Shown here one piece after another: positions 17,602 to 26,008 of a stretch of 64,000 bases of DNA. The stretch spans positions 212,873 through 276,872 of the forward strand of contig NZ_JAUPEC010000003.1 of NCBI RefSeq assembly GCF_030551755.1, read 5' to 3'. The first letter of the stretch is position 1, and every line of letters starts with the position of its first letter. The position numbers and the translations under genes are program-made. This DNA comes from Pseudocolwellia sp. AS88 (GTDB taxonomy: Bacteria; Pseudomonadota; Gammaproteobacteria; Enterobacterales; Alteromonadaceae). The notes below the pieces were generated by a model that was not told the DNA's origin, did not search any database, and worked only from the letters and a program-made list of their open reading frames with translations.

Positions 17602-19713
17602 TTAATCTGAAGTGGATGTTGATAAGCTCTCTAATAAATTAGCTTTGGCTAAAGCAAATTCTTCTTCTGTTAAATAACCTTGCTCTTTGAGTGAAACAAG
17701 TTTGTTTAAAGCTTCAATCAACTTGGTATCTACTTTGGCCTTGGGTTTAGTCGCTGAGCTTAGAGTAACTTCTTCATTTTTTTCTGATGCAAGGGGGTCT
17801 GGTTTAGTTTTTACTTCTGCTTTTTTCTCTACTACTTGCTGCGTTTTTGAAGGAGTTACAGCTTTAGGCGCTTCGTGTTTTATTTCTGGCGCTTTTACTG
17901 GTCTTTGTGGAGTTTCACTGGCGTTAACATAAGATGAAAAATACCAGCTCCAATCAACAATTTTATCAATAACGTCATGATACTTTTCTTTCGTTAACCT
18001 TTGATTGCCTTCTCTGAGGTAAGCACAAATGTGATATTGATTTGATCTGCTTGTGATAAGTTTTACTGATATTTGTCTAACTTTATCATCAACCATTTTA
18101 TCGCGATGTTCTTGTTCAAAACTAAGCTTAAGGGCATTTTCTTTTGTTAGATCAAAACCACTGCCACTTTCATGACTGATAACATTCAATAAGGTGTCAT
18201 TTAGCCATATTTCACTAGAAACGATATCCGAAGTGGATAAATTAGTGTTTACTTCGGTCTCATGGCGTTTGAATAAACTAACTTCATGCGTTTTTATATC
18301 AAATTCAAAGCGGGCGAAGTTAGCCCTTAAAAATGATTTATTTCTAATGATATTTTGTCCATATTGTTTCTTTATAAATACAAACATAATGACAACGAGT
18401 ACCAACATAAAAATTATGTAGAGTAATGTGTTAGAACTGCTTTCTTCTTCTAATTCATCTTCAAGCGCAGACTCTTTGTTTGTTAATAGTTGAGGCAAAA
18501 CTTTATAAATAATAGCTTGTGAGCGGTCCCAAAGAAGCAATTCATTTTCACGAGGTATATATAATGAAAGCTGATTAGCACTATTGATTTGTTTTGGATC
18601 TAAATTGAGTACAGATGTTGGTGTTAATTCAGTTTCAGTTTGATTAACAATGTTTGTAGCACTTAATTGCCATTGATTATTCACTTTCTCAATGAAAAGT
18701 ATTTTGTTCCATAGAGCACTTAACTCTCTACTTCTGTAATACACAGTTGATAATAAGCTGTCTTCATCTTTACGCTTATAAATAATGTTATAAGGTTCAG
18801 TTAGTAAGTAGTTACTTCCTACTGGTGTAATTGATATTGTTTGTTCTTCATTAAAATTGTGAGTTAATACTAGCTGATTTCTGGTTTTTTTAGACCAAGT
18901 AAAGTGTTGTATGTTTTGAGCGCCTAATACTACGATTTCGTCTTCTACATTAGGATCTTTTATAAAAGGGTTATTACGTGGGATAGTATAATTTTTTAGA
19001 CCAAATTTATTTGGGTTTATACGTAAAATACTACCAGAGTATAAACTTGTTTTCTTGAGTGTCTCATCATCTTTAAATGCTATATAAAGAAAACCAAAAT
19101 CGTCGCTCCATGATTTTAAGTAAGGATTAAAAGATAATTGGTTGATATTAACATCCGCAGAGGTAGTGGCAATGCGGAGAACTTCTCGTTGATGAATAGC
19201 ATTAACTTTATTGTTATTGACATTACTTAGTTGCCATTCGATTACTACTGCATCATAGCTGTGTTTTTTCTCTATTTCCGTGTTATCTAATCGGTTCTTC
19301 TTGATAGAAGGATCAAATGATTCAATGTGCGCAGTATAAATAACATGAGAGCCTTCTTGATCGGGTAAATGAAAGCTAGGGTGAAGTGTGAATGCGGTGA
19401 ATAATATATTTTCTTCTGGCTTTAAGTGTTCTGATAAGTCAATAACTGGAAGTGTTTCAATCTTCTGCCCTTTGGAACGATATATTTCACCATGGGTGTT
19501 AACAAAGAAAAGTTCGTCGTTTTTTGTAGTATTCGCAATAGGCGCTAGCCATACCGTTTCTTTAGTGTCTTGAATCGTAAAATCAATATAAGGCTCAACA
19601 CTATATAAATCATTAGCTAACAGAGGTTTAGTTCCTAGCATAATAAATGATAAAAATAGATATTTAATGATTTTTAATGTAATTGAGCTGTTATTGTTAT
19701 TCATTTGATCCAT
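17602..19713 (-). CDS. Large membrane protein: beta-propeller-like ectodomain plus C-terminal SHOCT
   Basis: 703 residues. A signal peptide or anchor (about 12-34) precedes a ~380-residue extracytoplasmic part with a PQQ/sorbosone-dehydrogenase-like repeat pattern (TAFTLHPSFH, ILRINPNKFG, VLGAQNIQHFTW). That fold assignment rests on pattern only. A membrane segment follows (about 426-446), then a cytoplasmic domain of ~150 residues, a Lys/Pro/Ala-rich linker, and a SHOCT helix hairpin at the end (KLVSLKEQGYLTEEEFALAKANLL). SHOCT motifs often mediate oligomerisation. No catalytic residues were identified. It sits upstream of the VTT gene, suggesting a shared envelope role. Confidence 0.7.
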   Translation of the reverse strand: MDQMNNNNSSITLKIIKYLFLSFIMLGTKPLLANDLYSVEPYIDFTIQDTKETVWLAPIANTTKNDELFFVNTHGEIYRSKGQKIETLPVIDLSEHLKPEENILFTAFTLHPSFHLPDQEGSHVIYTAHIESFDPSIKKNRLDNTEIEKKHSYDAVVIEWQLSNVNNNKVNAIHQREVLRIATTSADVNINQLSFNPYLKSWSDDFGFLYIAFKDDETLKKTSLYSGSILRINPNKFGLKNYTIPRNNPFIKDPNVEDEIVVLGAQNIQHFTWSKKTRNQLVLTHNFNEEQTISITPVGSNYLLTEPYNIIYKRKDEDSLLSTVYYRSRELSALWNKILFIEKVNNQWQLSATNIVNQTETELTPTSVLNLDPKQINSANQLSLYIPRENELLLWDRSQAIIYKVLPQLLTNKESALEDELEEESSSNTLLYIIFMLVLVVIMFVFIKKQYGQNIIRNKSFLRANFARFEFDIKTHEVSLFKRHETEVNTNLSTSDIVSSEIWLNDTLLNVISHESGSGFDLTKENALKLSFEQEHRDKMVDDKVRQISVKLITSRSNQYHICAYLREGNQRLTKEKYHDVIDKIVDWSWYFSSYVNASETPQRPVKAPEIKHEAPKAVTPSKTQQVVEKKAEVKTKPDPLASEKNEEVTLSSATKPKAKVDTKLIEALNKLVSLKEQGYLTEEEFALAKANLLESLSTSTSD

Positions 19714-19765
19714 ATTCTGCTTTGTGTGAATCGTGATTCAAATAATAGTATATTCCATTATTAAC

Positions 19766-20416
19766 TTATTTTAACAATATCACTTGCTGACAATCAATTA
19801 ATTGCGATTTATTTGAGTTATTTAAATAACTTAGTTTACCTTCAATCACTAATTGATCACCCATTTTTGCTTGATCGTTAATATAGCTGGCTTGCTTCCC
19901 CCATATATGGATTGGGCGCTTTATTTCAATATTTTTTAGCTCTTGCGTTACCGATGAGTGTACAAGAAAATTTATTGAAAGGGTTAACTCTGCCAGTTCT
20001 TTATTGTGTTCGGTAGTAACGAATTTGATAGGTGAATCTATTTGCCCGCTACAATGAATTTGGTTTAAAGATTTCGCATAACCTTTAGGATAAGTTTGTG
20101 CATATGTTGCATGTATTATTTCACGGCCGGTTTTTTTACTGTTAAGTAAATAACCACGTAATAAAATGATATCGCCTTTTTGTGCATGAATAAGCGAGCG
20201 TTCAACAACTTCACCTATCACTTTTACTACATGATATCGGGTCCATTCTTTATATTGATTACTACTTTTATCAAACCACTTACTATGTGTTGCTAGGGTA
20301 AATTCAGCAATGGCTAATACAGGATTAGCTTGGTATCTAATAATAGGCTTATCAACTAGATTACCTAATAAAACGGTATTACATAAATGGTTCTGAGGAA
20401 GAGCGTTACTGTGCAT
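19766..20416 (-). CDS. Tandem OB-fold SSB-like protein
   Basis: 216 residues with two SSB/PriB-type OB folds. The first (about 12-112) shows NTVLLGNLVDKPIIRY, AEFTLATHSKWFDKSS, YKEWTRYHVVKVIGEVVERS and KGDIILLRGYLL. The second (about 117-216) shows NQIHCSGQIDSPIKF, ELTLSINFLVHSS and GDQLVIEGKLSYL. It lacks the acidic C-terminal tip by which SSB recruits partners; it ends QQVILLK. It is therefore not the housekeeping ssb. It stands alone beside the tRNA-Arg gene, just outside attL. Role unknown; DNA replication or recombination accessory is the likeliest. Confidence 0.75.
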   Translation of the reverse strand: MHSNALPQNHLCNTVLLGNLVDKPIIRYQANPVLAIAEFTLATHSKWFDKSSNQYKEWTRYHVVKVIGEVVERSLIHAQKGDIILLRGYLLNSKKTGREIIHATYAQTYPKGYAKSLNQIHCSGQIDSPIKFVTTEHNKELAELTLSINFLVHSSVTQELKNIEIKRPIHIWGKQASYINDQAKMGDQLVIEGKLSYLNNSNKSQLIDCQQVILLK

Positions 20417-20710
20417 GAATTTTTAAACGATATTAAGCAAATAATACAATGTACGTAAACTTGTATTGATAGGCAACCTCTAGTGTTATTTTAGTCGCGC
20501 TAACTACTTAATCACTACAAATATCTGAATATGTAAGCTAAATCGTAATGTTACAGAATAAAAGTAGTTCAAGAAATTAAGCACACTGTTTACTTAGCAA
20601 AAAGAGAGAGGGATAAGTTACTAAGTCGGTTTAACCAGATTCAAGTTTTTATTTTGGTTGTAGACTAGAAATGAGATACGCTTTTGACTAGAATCGCAGC
20701 CTCTTAATGT

Positions 20711-20785
20711 GCTTTCGTGGTGAAGTGGATATCACGTGGACCTCCGGAGTCTAAGTCGCAGGTTCGATTCCTGCCGAGAGCGCCA
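20711..20785 (+). tRNA. tRNA-Arg (anticodon CCG)
   Basis: A cloverleaf folds by hand: acceptor GCTTTCG/CGAGAGC (one G-U), D stem GTGA/TCAC, anticodon stem TGGAC/GTCTA around loop CTCCGGA (anticodon CCG, reads CGG), a 4-nt variable loop, T stem GCAGG/CCTGC with loop TTCGATT, discriminator G and encoded CCA. It is the integration target of the element that follows; the 3' 22 bases serve as attL and keep the tRNA intact. Confidence 0.96.
20764..20785 (+). other. attL: 22-bp core repeat in tRNA-Arg
   Basis: The last 22 bases of the tRNA gene including CCA are identical to 27837-27858. The bases just outside the repeat differ on both sides, so 22 bp is the full extent. Confidence 0.93.
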
Positions 20786-20899
20786 TTTCTTTGTTTAATT
20801 AAAACCAGTAAAAACCAATAACCCCATATTTAATAGTAACTGTCTGCCGTTTTTGTGCCATTAACGATTAATAATAATCAATGACAATTTAAACATTAA

Positions 20900-20946
20900 G
20901 TAGTACCGTATGTAGTACTGGAACGTAATTGTTTTATTGGTACTAC
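20900..20946. promoter_or_regulatory. Candidate integrase arm-type sites, left end
   Basis: GTAGTACC (20900-20907), GTAGTACT (20912-20919) and, inverted, GGTACTAC (20939-20946) lie just ahead of the integrase start. The first two are spaced 12 bp start to start, exactly as in the pair at the right end. Arm-type sites for the integrase N-terminal domain, doubling as an autoregulatory operator, are the likely role. Confidence 0.75.
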
Positions 20947-20950
20947 ATAT

Positions 20951-22183
20951 ATGGCTAAAGTAACCCCCTTAACAAACACAGAAGTTAAACAAGCAAAGCC
21001 AAAAGGCACAGCTTATAAGTTGTCCGATGGTGGCGGCTTACAGCTTAGAATTAGACCAAATGGCACAAAAACATGGTTATTAGATTATTTAAAACCATTC
21101 ACAAAAAAGAGAACTAGCCTTAGTTTTGGCTCATATCCTGATATATCTTTAGCTGACGCAAGAAAAAAACGCCAAGAAGCAAAAGATTTACTTGCTGAAA
21201 ATATTGATCCTAAGTCATATCGAGAAGAACAAGCTTTAGCCATAACTAATCAATTAAACAATACTTTAGAAAGTGTTGCTGCTAGCTGGCTCAAAATATA
21301 CAAAACCAAAGTAAAAGCTAAAACGGCTGATAATTGCTGGAATTCACTAAATACTTACATATTCCCTAAGCTTGGTAAGCGAGCTATAACCTCTATTAGA
21401 GCTAAAGAAACCATAGATATAATTCAAGTGGTTGCTGATAAAGGGAGCTTAGAGCTAGTAAGTAAGTTATGCCAACGCTTAAACGCTATTATGACCTTTG
21501 CTTTAAATACTGGCTTAGCTGAAACAAACCCATTAGCAGGAATTAAAAAAGCTTTTGAAACGCCCACAGTAACCAATTTACCCACTATTCAACCTAATGA
21601 ACTGCCTGAGCTATTAACTCGATTAAACAATTCAAACATGAAGCTCATAACGCGTCATTTGATTTACTGGCAACTACATACCATGGTTCGTTCAAGTGAA
21701 GCGGCTGGCGCTAAATGGGAAGAAATTGATTTTAAAAATAGCTTGTGGATTATTCCTGCTGAGCGCATGAAAATGAATCGCCAGCATACTGTACCGCTAA
21801 CAACACAAGCATTAGCCATTTTAAGCGATATAAAGCCTCTAAGCGGTGATTCTGAATATATATTCCCTGCTGATCAACTATCACGTCAAATAAATAAAGA
21901 AGCCGCTAATAAAGCACTCAGAAAGCTTGGCTATAAAAATAAATTGGTTGCTCATGGTTTACGTTCGCTGGCGAGTACTACACTAAATGAACAAGGTTTT
22001 GATGCTGATGTAATCGAATCAGCATTAGCACATGTTGATAAAAACGAAGTAAGGCGAGCATATAACCGCGCTGAGTATTTAGAACGAAGACGTAAATTAA
22101 TGTATTGGTGGTCTGAGTATATTGAACAGGCTCACATAGGAAAATCAAATAAATTTAATAAAGGCTTACAAGTTGTAAGTTAA
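20951..22183 (+). CDS. int: P4-type tyrosine recombinase (integrase)
   Basis: 410 residues. An N-terminal arm-binding domain (DUF4102 type: KLSDGGGLQLRIRPNGTKTWLLDY and SFGSYPDISLADARKKR) precedes a core-binding SAM-like domain (about 100-200) and the catalytic domain. Catalytic residues visible are Arg in HTMVRSSEAAGAKW, His-x-x-Arg in AHGLRSLAST, His in ALAHVDKNEVRRAY, and the nucleophile Tyr in RRAYNRAEYLERR. It integrates the element into the adjacent tRNA-Arg. All active-site residues are present, so the enzyme should be functional. Confidence 0.96.
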   Translation: MAKVTPLTNTEVKQAKPKGTAYKLSDGGGLQLRIRPNGTKTWLLDYLKPFTKKRTSLSFGSYPDISLADARKKRQEAKDLLAENIDPKSYREEQALAITNQLNNTLESVAASWLKIYKTKVKAKTADNCWNSLNTYIFPKLGKRAITSIRAKETIDIIQVVADKGSLELVSKLCQRLNAIMTFALNTGLAETNPLAGIKKAFETPTVTNLPTIQPNELPELLTRLNNSNMKLITRHLIYWQLHTMVRSSEAAGAKWEEIDFKNSLWIIPAERMKMNRQHTVPLTTQALAILSDIKPLSGDSEYIFPADQLSRQINKEAANKALRKLGYKNKLVAHGLRSLASTTLNEQGFDADVIESALAHVDKNEVRRAYNRAEYLERRRKLMYWWSEYIEQAHIGKSNKFNKGLQVVS

Positions 22184-22221
22184 ATTTATTAGGATAGGTT
22201 AGATTTATTAGGATAGCTTGA
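22184..22221 (+). repeat. Two tandem 19-bp repeats after int
   Basis: ATTTATTAGGATAG-G-TT-A-G occurs twice head to tail (22184-22202, 22203-22221) with three differences, directly after the integrase stop. Possible operator of the downstream gene or a replication slippage product. Confidence 0.6.
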
Positions 22222-22299
22222 AGCTGATCACTTTAAGTGAAATGTACTCACCTCAGTACTTTCCTAATTAATTTATTGAGGTCGTGAAAGAGGTTACAC

Positions 22300-23559
22300 A
22301 TGAGTAAATATATAAAAGGATTTACGCCTTTAGAGGCTGCGTTATTAGCCGTAGGCTTAGAAAAACATAAACAAATACCACAATTACAATACCCGCAATT
22401 CTTACCAGAAACAAAATCAGAACAATTTGTTCCACCAAAAACCAAAAAGCTAATGGAAGAGCACAATGAAGCAGTTACTGAAGCTGAAGAGATTTTAAAA
22501 GCTTTAGAAGATGAAACCATTTTAGCTTATCAGGCATTAAGAGGAGAAAAGAATAAAACAGAGTTAGTAATCTACGCTGAGTTTTACAATGATGAAACTC
22601 AAGAAAGTATTCTTTTAGAGAGAACCAAACTGACTAAAGAAAGTTTGGCGTTATGGTTTACTAATATTGGTGAAGTTGAGAAAGCAAATAAGTTCTCACA
22701 AACAATAAAAAAATCTTCTAAACCAATACATATTAATAAATTTAATAAAGGGTTTACAGCCGAACATTGTGCCTTATTAGCGACAGGTCTGGATAATTAT
22801 AATGATTTAACTACTGCTATTAAAATGAGTAATGAACAATATGAAGCTTTAGATCAACAGGCGGCAGATGCCGCTATAGACTTTTGGTATGAAATTGATA
22901 CGGATCCAAACTTAGAAAACGATATGGTATCAGTAGCAATAAAATTAAAAGAAGCTTTATGTGATGAAATCGAAATTGCTTTTGAATGCCAAGTGTATAA
23001 TCAAACAGTTGTCGAGTATGCAGAAATAGGTATGACACAAACTCCACCGAACCAATTTACTGATATAGAAATATATAAGCTAAGTTTTCTTAATAATGAC
23101 AGTAGCAAAGATATAGATCTTGAGAACACTAAAATCACCAAATCAAGTTTAGCTATCTGGCTTTGGGAAAATAGCCATGAAGATTTAGCCAAAAATGTAC
23201 AAAGTAATATATCTGAGTGTATGGATGAAGCAGCAACACATAATAAGAATAATTACCAACAGAGTACCACTAACATCGAAAAGCTCTCAATGGTCGGTAA
23301 AGAAACTCAAAAAATTAGAACTCCGAATTCTAGTTTAATTGACTCATTAGGTATTATGGCATGGCTATTAAGCCAAAAAAGTAATACTTTTAAAATAGGC
23401 GACAAACCTAATTTTTCACAAATAAAAAAAGCAGTTGAAAGTTCAGTAGAATCTCTAGGTTTAGATGAGAATGAAGAAAATAAAGTCATGACTAGTAATT
23501 TAAATAGAGATATTAAAGTGGCTTTTGATCAACTTACAACCAAACTAGATTCTAAGTAA
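22300..23559 (+). CDS. Hypothetical protein with internal duplication
   Basis: 419 residues, no known family recognised. It contains two copies of a ~135-residue module. Copy 1 (about 1-140) opens KYIKGFTPLEAALLAVGLE and has ELVIYAEFYND then TKLTKESLALWF. Copy 2 (about 147-310) opens NKFNKGFTAEHCALLATGLD and has VVEYAEIGM then TKITKSSLAIWLW. A third, different segment (about 335-419, NSSLIDSLGIMAWLLSQKS, then NREIK-like helices) resembles C-terminal parts of hypothetical island proteins. It is acidic and soluble, with an AGAGG ribosome site. Confidence 0.75.
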   Translation: MSKYIKGFTPLEAALLAVGLEKHKQIPQLQYPQFLPETKSEQFVPPKTKKLMEEHNEAVTEAEEILKALEDETILAYQALRGEKNKTELVIYAEFYNDETQESILLERTKLTKESLALWFTNIGEVEKANKFSQTIKKSSKPIHINKFNKGFTAEHCALLATGLDNYNDLTTAIKMSNEQYEALDQQAADAAIDFWYEIDTDPNLENDMVSVAIKLKEALCDEIEIAFECQVYNQTVVEYAEIGMTQTPPNQFTDIEIYKLSFLNNDSSKDIDLENTKITKSSLAIWLWENSHEDLAKNVQSNISECMDEAATHNKNNYQQSTTNIEKLSMVGKETQKIRTPNSSLIDSLGIMAWLLSQKSNTFKIGDKPNFSQIKKAVESSVESLGLDENEENKVMTSNLNRDIKVAFDQLTTKLDSK

Positions 23560-23565
23560 AATCTA

Positions 23566-23605
23566 TGGCTAGCCAAAGTAAGCCAAACAACATCTTGGCT
23601 GGCCA
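23566..23605. repeat. Inverted repeat with AGCCAA motifs before alpA-like gene
   Basis: TGGCTAGCCAA (23566-23576) and TTGGCTGGCCA (23595-23605) are inverted with one mismatch, and a third AGCCAA lies between them (from 23581). The spot is ~60 bases upstream of the AlpA-type gene. Candidate operator or replication site; related GCTAGCC sequence recurs at 24451-24457. Confidence 0.6.
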
Positions 23606-23665
23606 CCATTCCTATTAGGTTTATCTATATTCTTTAAAAACTCAAACAACATAGAGAGTTTTTAT

Positions 23666-23929
23666 ATGAATACATATCAATTTCAAAACCAACCAAGAAT
23701 ATTACGCAGACCAGAAGTACTAAAAATCACAGGATGGTCTAAAAGCACATTGTACAACCGTATAGACTCACATCATTTCATAACCCCTATCCCACTTGGT
23801 CAAAGATCGGTTGGGTTCGTATCAACTGAAGTTTACGCAATTGTGAACGCAATGATTAAATGTTACTCCCCTCAACAGATAAAAGAGCTTGTACAAGAGT
23901 TAACTAATCAACGTAACAATTCAGTTTAG
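23666..23929 (+). CDS. AlpA-family transcriptional regulator / excisionase-like
   Basis: 87 residues with a MerR-like winged helix: ILRRPEVLKITGWSKSTLYNRID, then PIPLGQRSVGFVSTEVYAIVNAMI, the signature of AlpA phage regulators. Relatives activate integrase or excision in cryptic P4-like elements. It is followed after nine bases by the next gene and is likely the switch of this element. Confidence 0.88.
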   Translation: MNTYQFQNQPRILRRPEVLKITGWSKSTLYNRIDSHHFITPIPLGQRSVGFVSTEVYAIVNAMIKCYSPQQIKELVQELTNQRNNSV

Positions 23930-23938
23930 GAGGGGATC

Positions 23939-24397
23939 ATGAAAACATTACTAACTAATATTCAACAAACTGTTGATTCAAAAAATATTCCTTTATTAGG
24001 AAGCAAATCAAGGCCTGTATTTGATAAGTTGATTTGCGGTGTAAAACGAAAAGAACTTAGGCTTATTAATGAAAGCTTTCATGGTGCGCCTCTTGAAGAT
24101 ATAGAGGGTGATAAATATGGCCATTGGCTTATTGACCGCTATAAAGATTTAGATGGTGATAGTTGTCTTATTTTTAACGAACGTCACTTAGTTGGTAGTA
24201 GAGAACTTGATCTTGAAGCTAGACGTTTGAGGCGTAAAGAAAGGGCAGAGTTTTCACTTAAAAAAGCTAAGCAAGAAGAAAGGAGGATACCAAAGGCTAT
24301 AGCTGAATTAAATAAGGCACAAATAGAGTATTTACTATCACTTGGTGATGCTGCTAATGAACCTAGCATAGAAAGTAAAACGCCTACAGAGTATTAA
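23939..24397 (+). CDS. Hypothetical protein of the integrative element
   Basis: 152 residues, soluble, no recognised family. A mid segment ISEGDKYGHW-like (EDIEGDKYGHWLIDRYKDLDGDSC) is followed by a highly charged helix (about 95-135, Arg/Lys/Glu-rich, predicted coiled coil). A very strong ribosome site (AGGAGGGG) precedes the ATG and overlaps the end of the alpA-like gene's trailer, so the two are co-expressed. Confidence 0.75.
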   Translation: MKTLLTNIQQTVDSKNIPLLGSKSRPVFDKLICGVKRKELRLINESFHGAPLEDIEGDKYGHWLIDRYKDLDGDSCLIFNERHLVGSRELDLEARRLRRKERAEFSLKKAKQEERRIPKAIAELNKAQIEYLLSLGDAANEPSIESKTPTEY

Positions 24398-24699
24398 CAA
24401 AGTAGGCATTGATTTTAACTGGCTAGACGGTGAAGTTTGACGGCCAAACCGCTAGCCAACAACTAGAGTATAACTGAGAAAACAACTTTTCAATAGTTAG
24501 TGTTCACATACCTGCTAAGTCTTTTTATATATGTGTTGATTGTTATTAACTTTTATTTATAGGTTCTTTACCCTCTAGATTTTAAAAGTTTGATGGTAAG
24601 GCTATACAAGTAATAGGCTGGGATAGGTAAGTGATAACTAACTTTGAACTAGGTATTTAATAATATCCTTTAGTGTATCTCTGTTATTTATATTATCTA
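24398..24699. other. Intergenic region with hairpin ahead of the replication gene
   Basis: About 300 bases without a gene. At 24421-24457 GGCTAG-a-CGGT is inverted as ACCG-CTAGCC around a 16-nt loop that itself holds CGGCCAAAC. The motif GCTAGCCAA is shared with 23566-23576. The site lies ~240 bases before the putative Rep gene and could be the origin acted on by that protein, or an operator. The rest shows nothing clear. Confidence 0.5.
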
Positions 24700-25269
24700 A
24701 TGGCGTACATAATTAAAGACAAAGCAATAACTGTAAACGATAAAACATGGTGGGTTAATTCTTCTGGTAGTGGGTTAATTAGTCATGGAATTAAAGCAAT
24801 GATTAACCAAGTTGACGCAATATTAAGTCATCATAGTAAAATTCATATAATTCGCTTTGATTTAAGAGTTTATGAATATACCGAAAATAACGGAATTATG
24901 ACGGTCTTAAATCGTAGATTACACAAATGGCTTAAAAGTAAATATGATTTAAAACGTATTGGTTTTGTTTGGTGTAGGGAGCTGGAAACCTCTAAGCAGC
25001 AGCATTATCACTATGCTCTTATGATTGACGGGCATAAAGTTAAATACCCTATAACGATTAATGAAAAAGTGAAAGAAATATGGCGGCAATTAGACGGATC
25101 AGAATTCTTTCCTAAGAACTGCTATTACAATATAAAAAGAGGTGATTTTAAAACGATACAGGCGGCTATTTGGCGTATATCTTATTTGGCTAAAGCTAGG
25201 GGAAAAGGATATAAACCAGCACAAACGAAGAATTATAGAACAAGTCTGATTAAACATCGTAGTGTATGA
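24700..25269 (+). CDS. Putative replication protein, inovirus Gp2 / YagK-YfjJ type
   Basis: About 190 residues. RFDLRVYEY (near 48), FVWCRELETSKQQHYHYALMIDG (near 100; HYHYALM resembles the HUH-type metal motif of this family) and a C-terminal YLAKARGKGYKPAQTKNYRTS match Inovirus Gp2 family proteins, which are rolling-circle-type initiators. The frame opens at a GTG at 24673; the ATG at 24700 (MAYIIKDKAITV) is a better start, though neither has a good ribosome site. The gene's 3' end overlaps the convergent PH-domain gene by 20 bp. Confidence 0.78.
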   Translation: MAYIIKDKAITVNDKTWWVNSSGSGLISHGIKAMINQVDAILSHHSKIHIIRFDLRVYEYTENNGIMTVLNRRLHKWLKSKYDLKRIGFVWCRELETSKQQHYHYALMIDGHKVKYPITINEKVKEIWRQLDGSEFFPKNCYYNIKRGDFKTIQAAIWRISYLAKARGKGYKPAQTKNYRTSLIKHRSV

Positions 25270-25813
25270 CTGTTTTAGTTTTAATTTTAGCCTGATTAGT
25301 TTCAATCTTTAATTGTTCTCTTCCTGGGTTTTCTAAGTATGGAATAACAACAAGACCGCCATAAGCATATAGGTTTAATGTGCCATATTTTTTCCATAGA
25401 TTTAAATTCCACCTCCCCATTGGAGTTGTTACGAGTTCAATGTTTTCTAGATTTTCTATTTTTAATTTATCAACTTTTCTAGTTAGAATACCACTTTCAA
25501 CGGTGACATCTGTATCTGTTATATATGCTTGAATGCAGAAAGGTTCGGCTATTCTATACGAGTCTTTAAGAATATATAAAACAGGAAAAATTAATAGATT
25601 AAATAAGTCTTCACTTTGATAGGCTTTGTCGATAAGTAATAGGCCATAGCTATTGATTAGTCGGTTTAGGCCGTCATCTCTAAATAATATTATAAGTATC
25701 CCATTCAATAAAATATAAGTGATAGCTACGCCTAAGATTTTAAAAAGAATCTCGAATAAAGCTTCAAAACTTCGAGCTAATCTAACTATTGATAAAGGAT
25801 GTTTGTGTCGCAT
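25250..25813 (-). CDS. PH-domain (DUF304-like) membrane protein, probable cargo
   Basis: 187 residues. Two hydrophobic segments (about 18-42 and 75-95) precede a bacterial PH-like domain, visible as ITDTDVTVESGILTRKVDKLKI, then LENIELVTTPMGRWNLNLW and GTLNLYAYGGLVVIPYLENP, the pattern of YdbS/DUF304 domains. It is the only minus-strand gene in the element and converges with the replication gene. Function unknown; membrane PH proteins occur in some anti-phage systems, so a defence role is conceivable but only inferred. Confidence 0.72.
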   Translation of the reverse strand: MRHKHPLSIVRLARSFEALFEILFKILGVAITYILLNGILIILFRDDGLNRLINSYGLLLIDKAYQSEDLFNLLIFPVLYILKDSYRIAEPFCIQAYITDTDVTVESGILTRKVDKLKIENLENIELVTTPMGRWNLNLWKKYGTLNLYAYGGLVVIPYLENPGREQLKIETNQAKIKTKTVIHYDV

Positions 25814-26008
25814 TTATTGGATATGTCAGGTTGAAAATTTATTTTAAATAATACAATAATCATAAATATAAAGCTTAAATTTCTCTTACAGACTAAATCT
25901 TATGAGAAAAGGGAGAAGTTATTCTCAGGTTAATTTCGTTAGGGCTTTTTAAAAGGCATAAGTAGTTATTTATAATAAAATACACAAAATAAAAATAAGG
26001 ATATAAAG

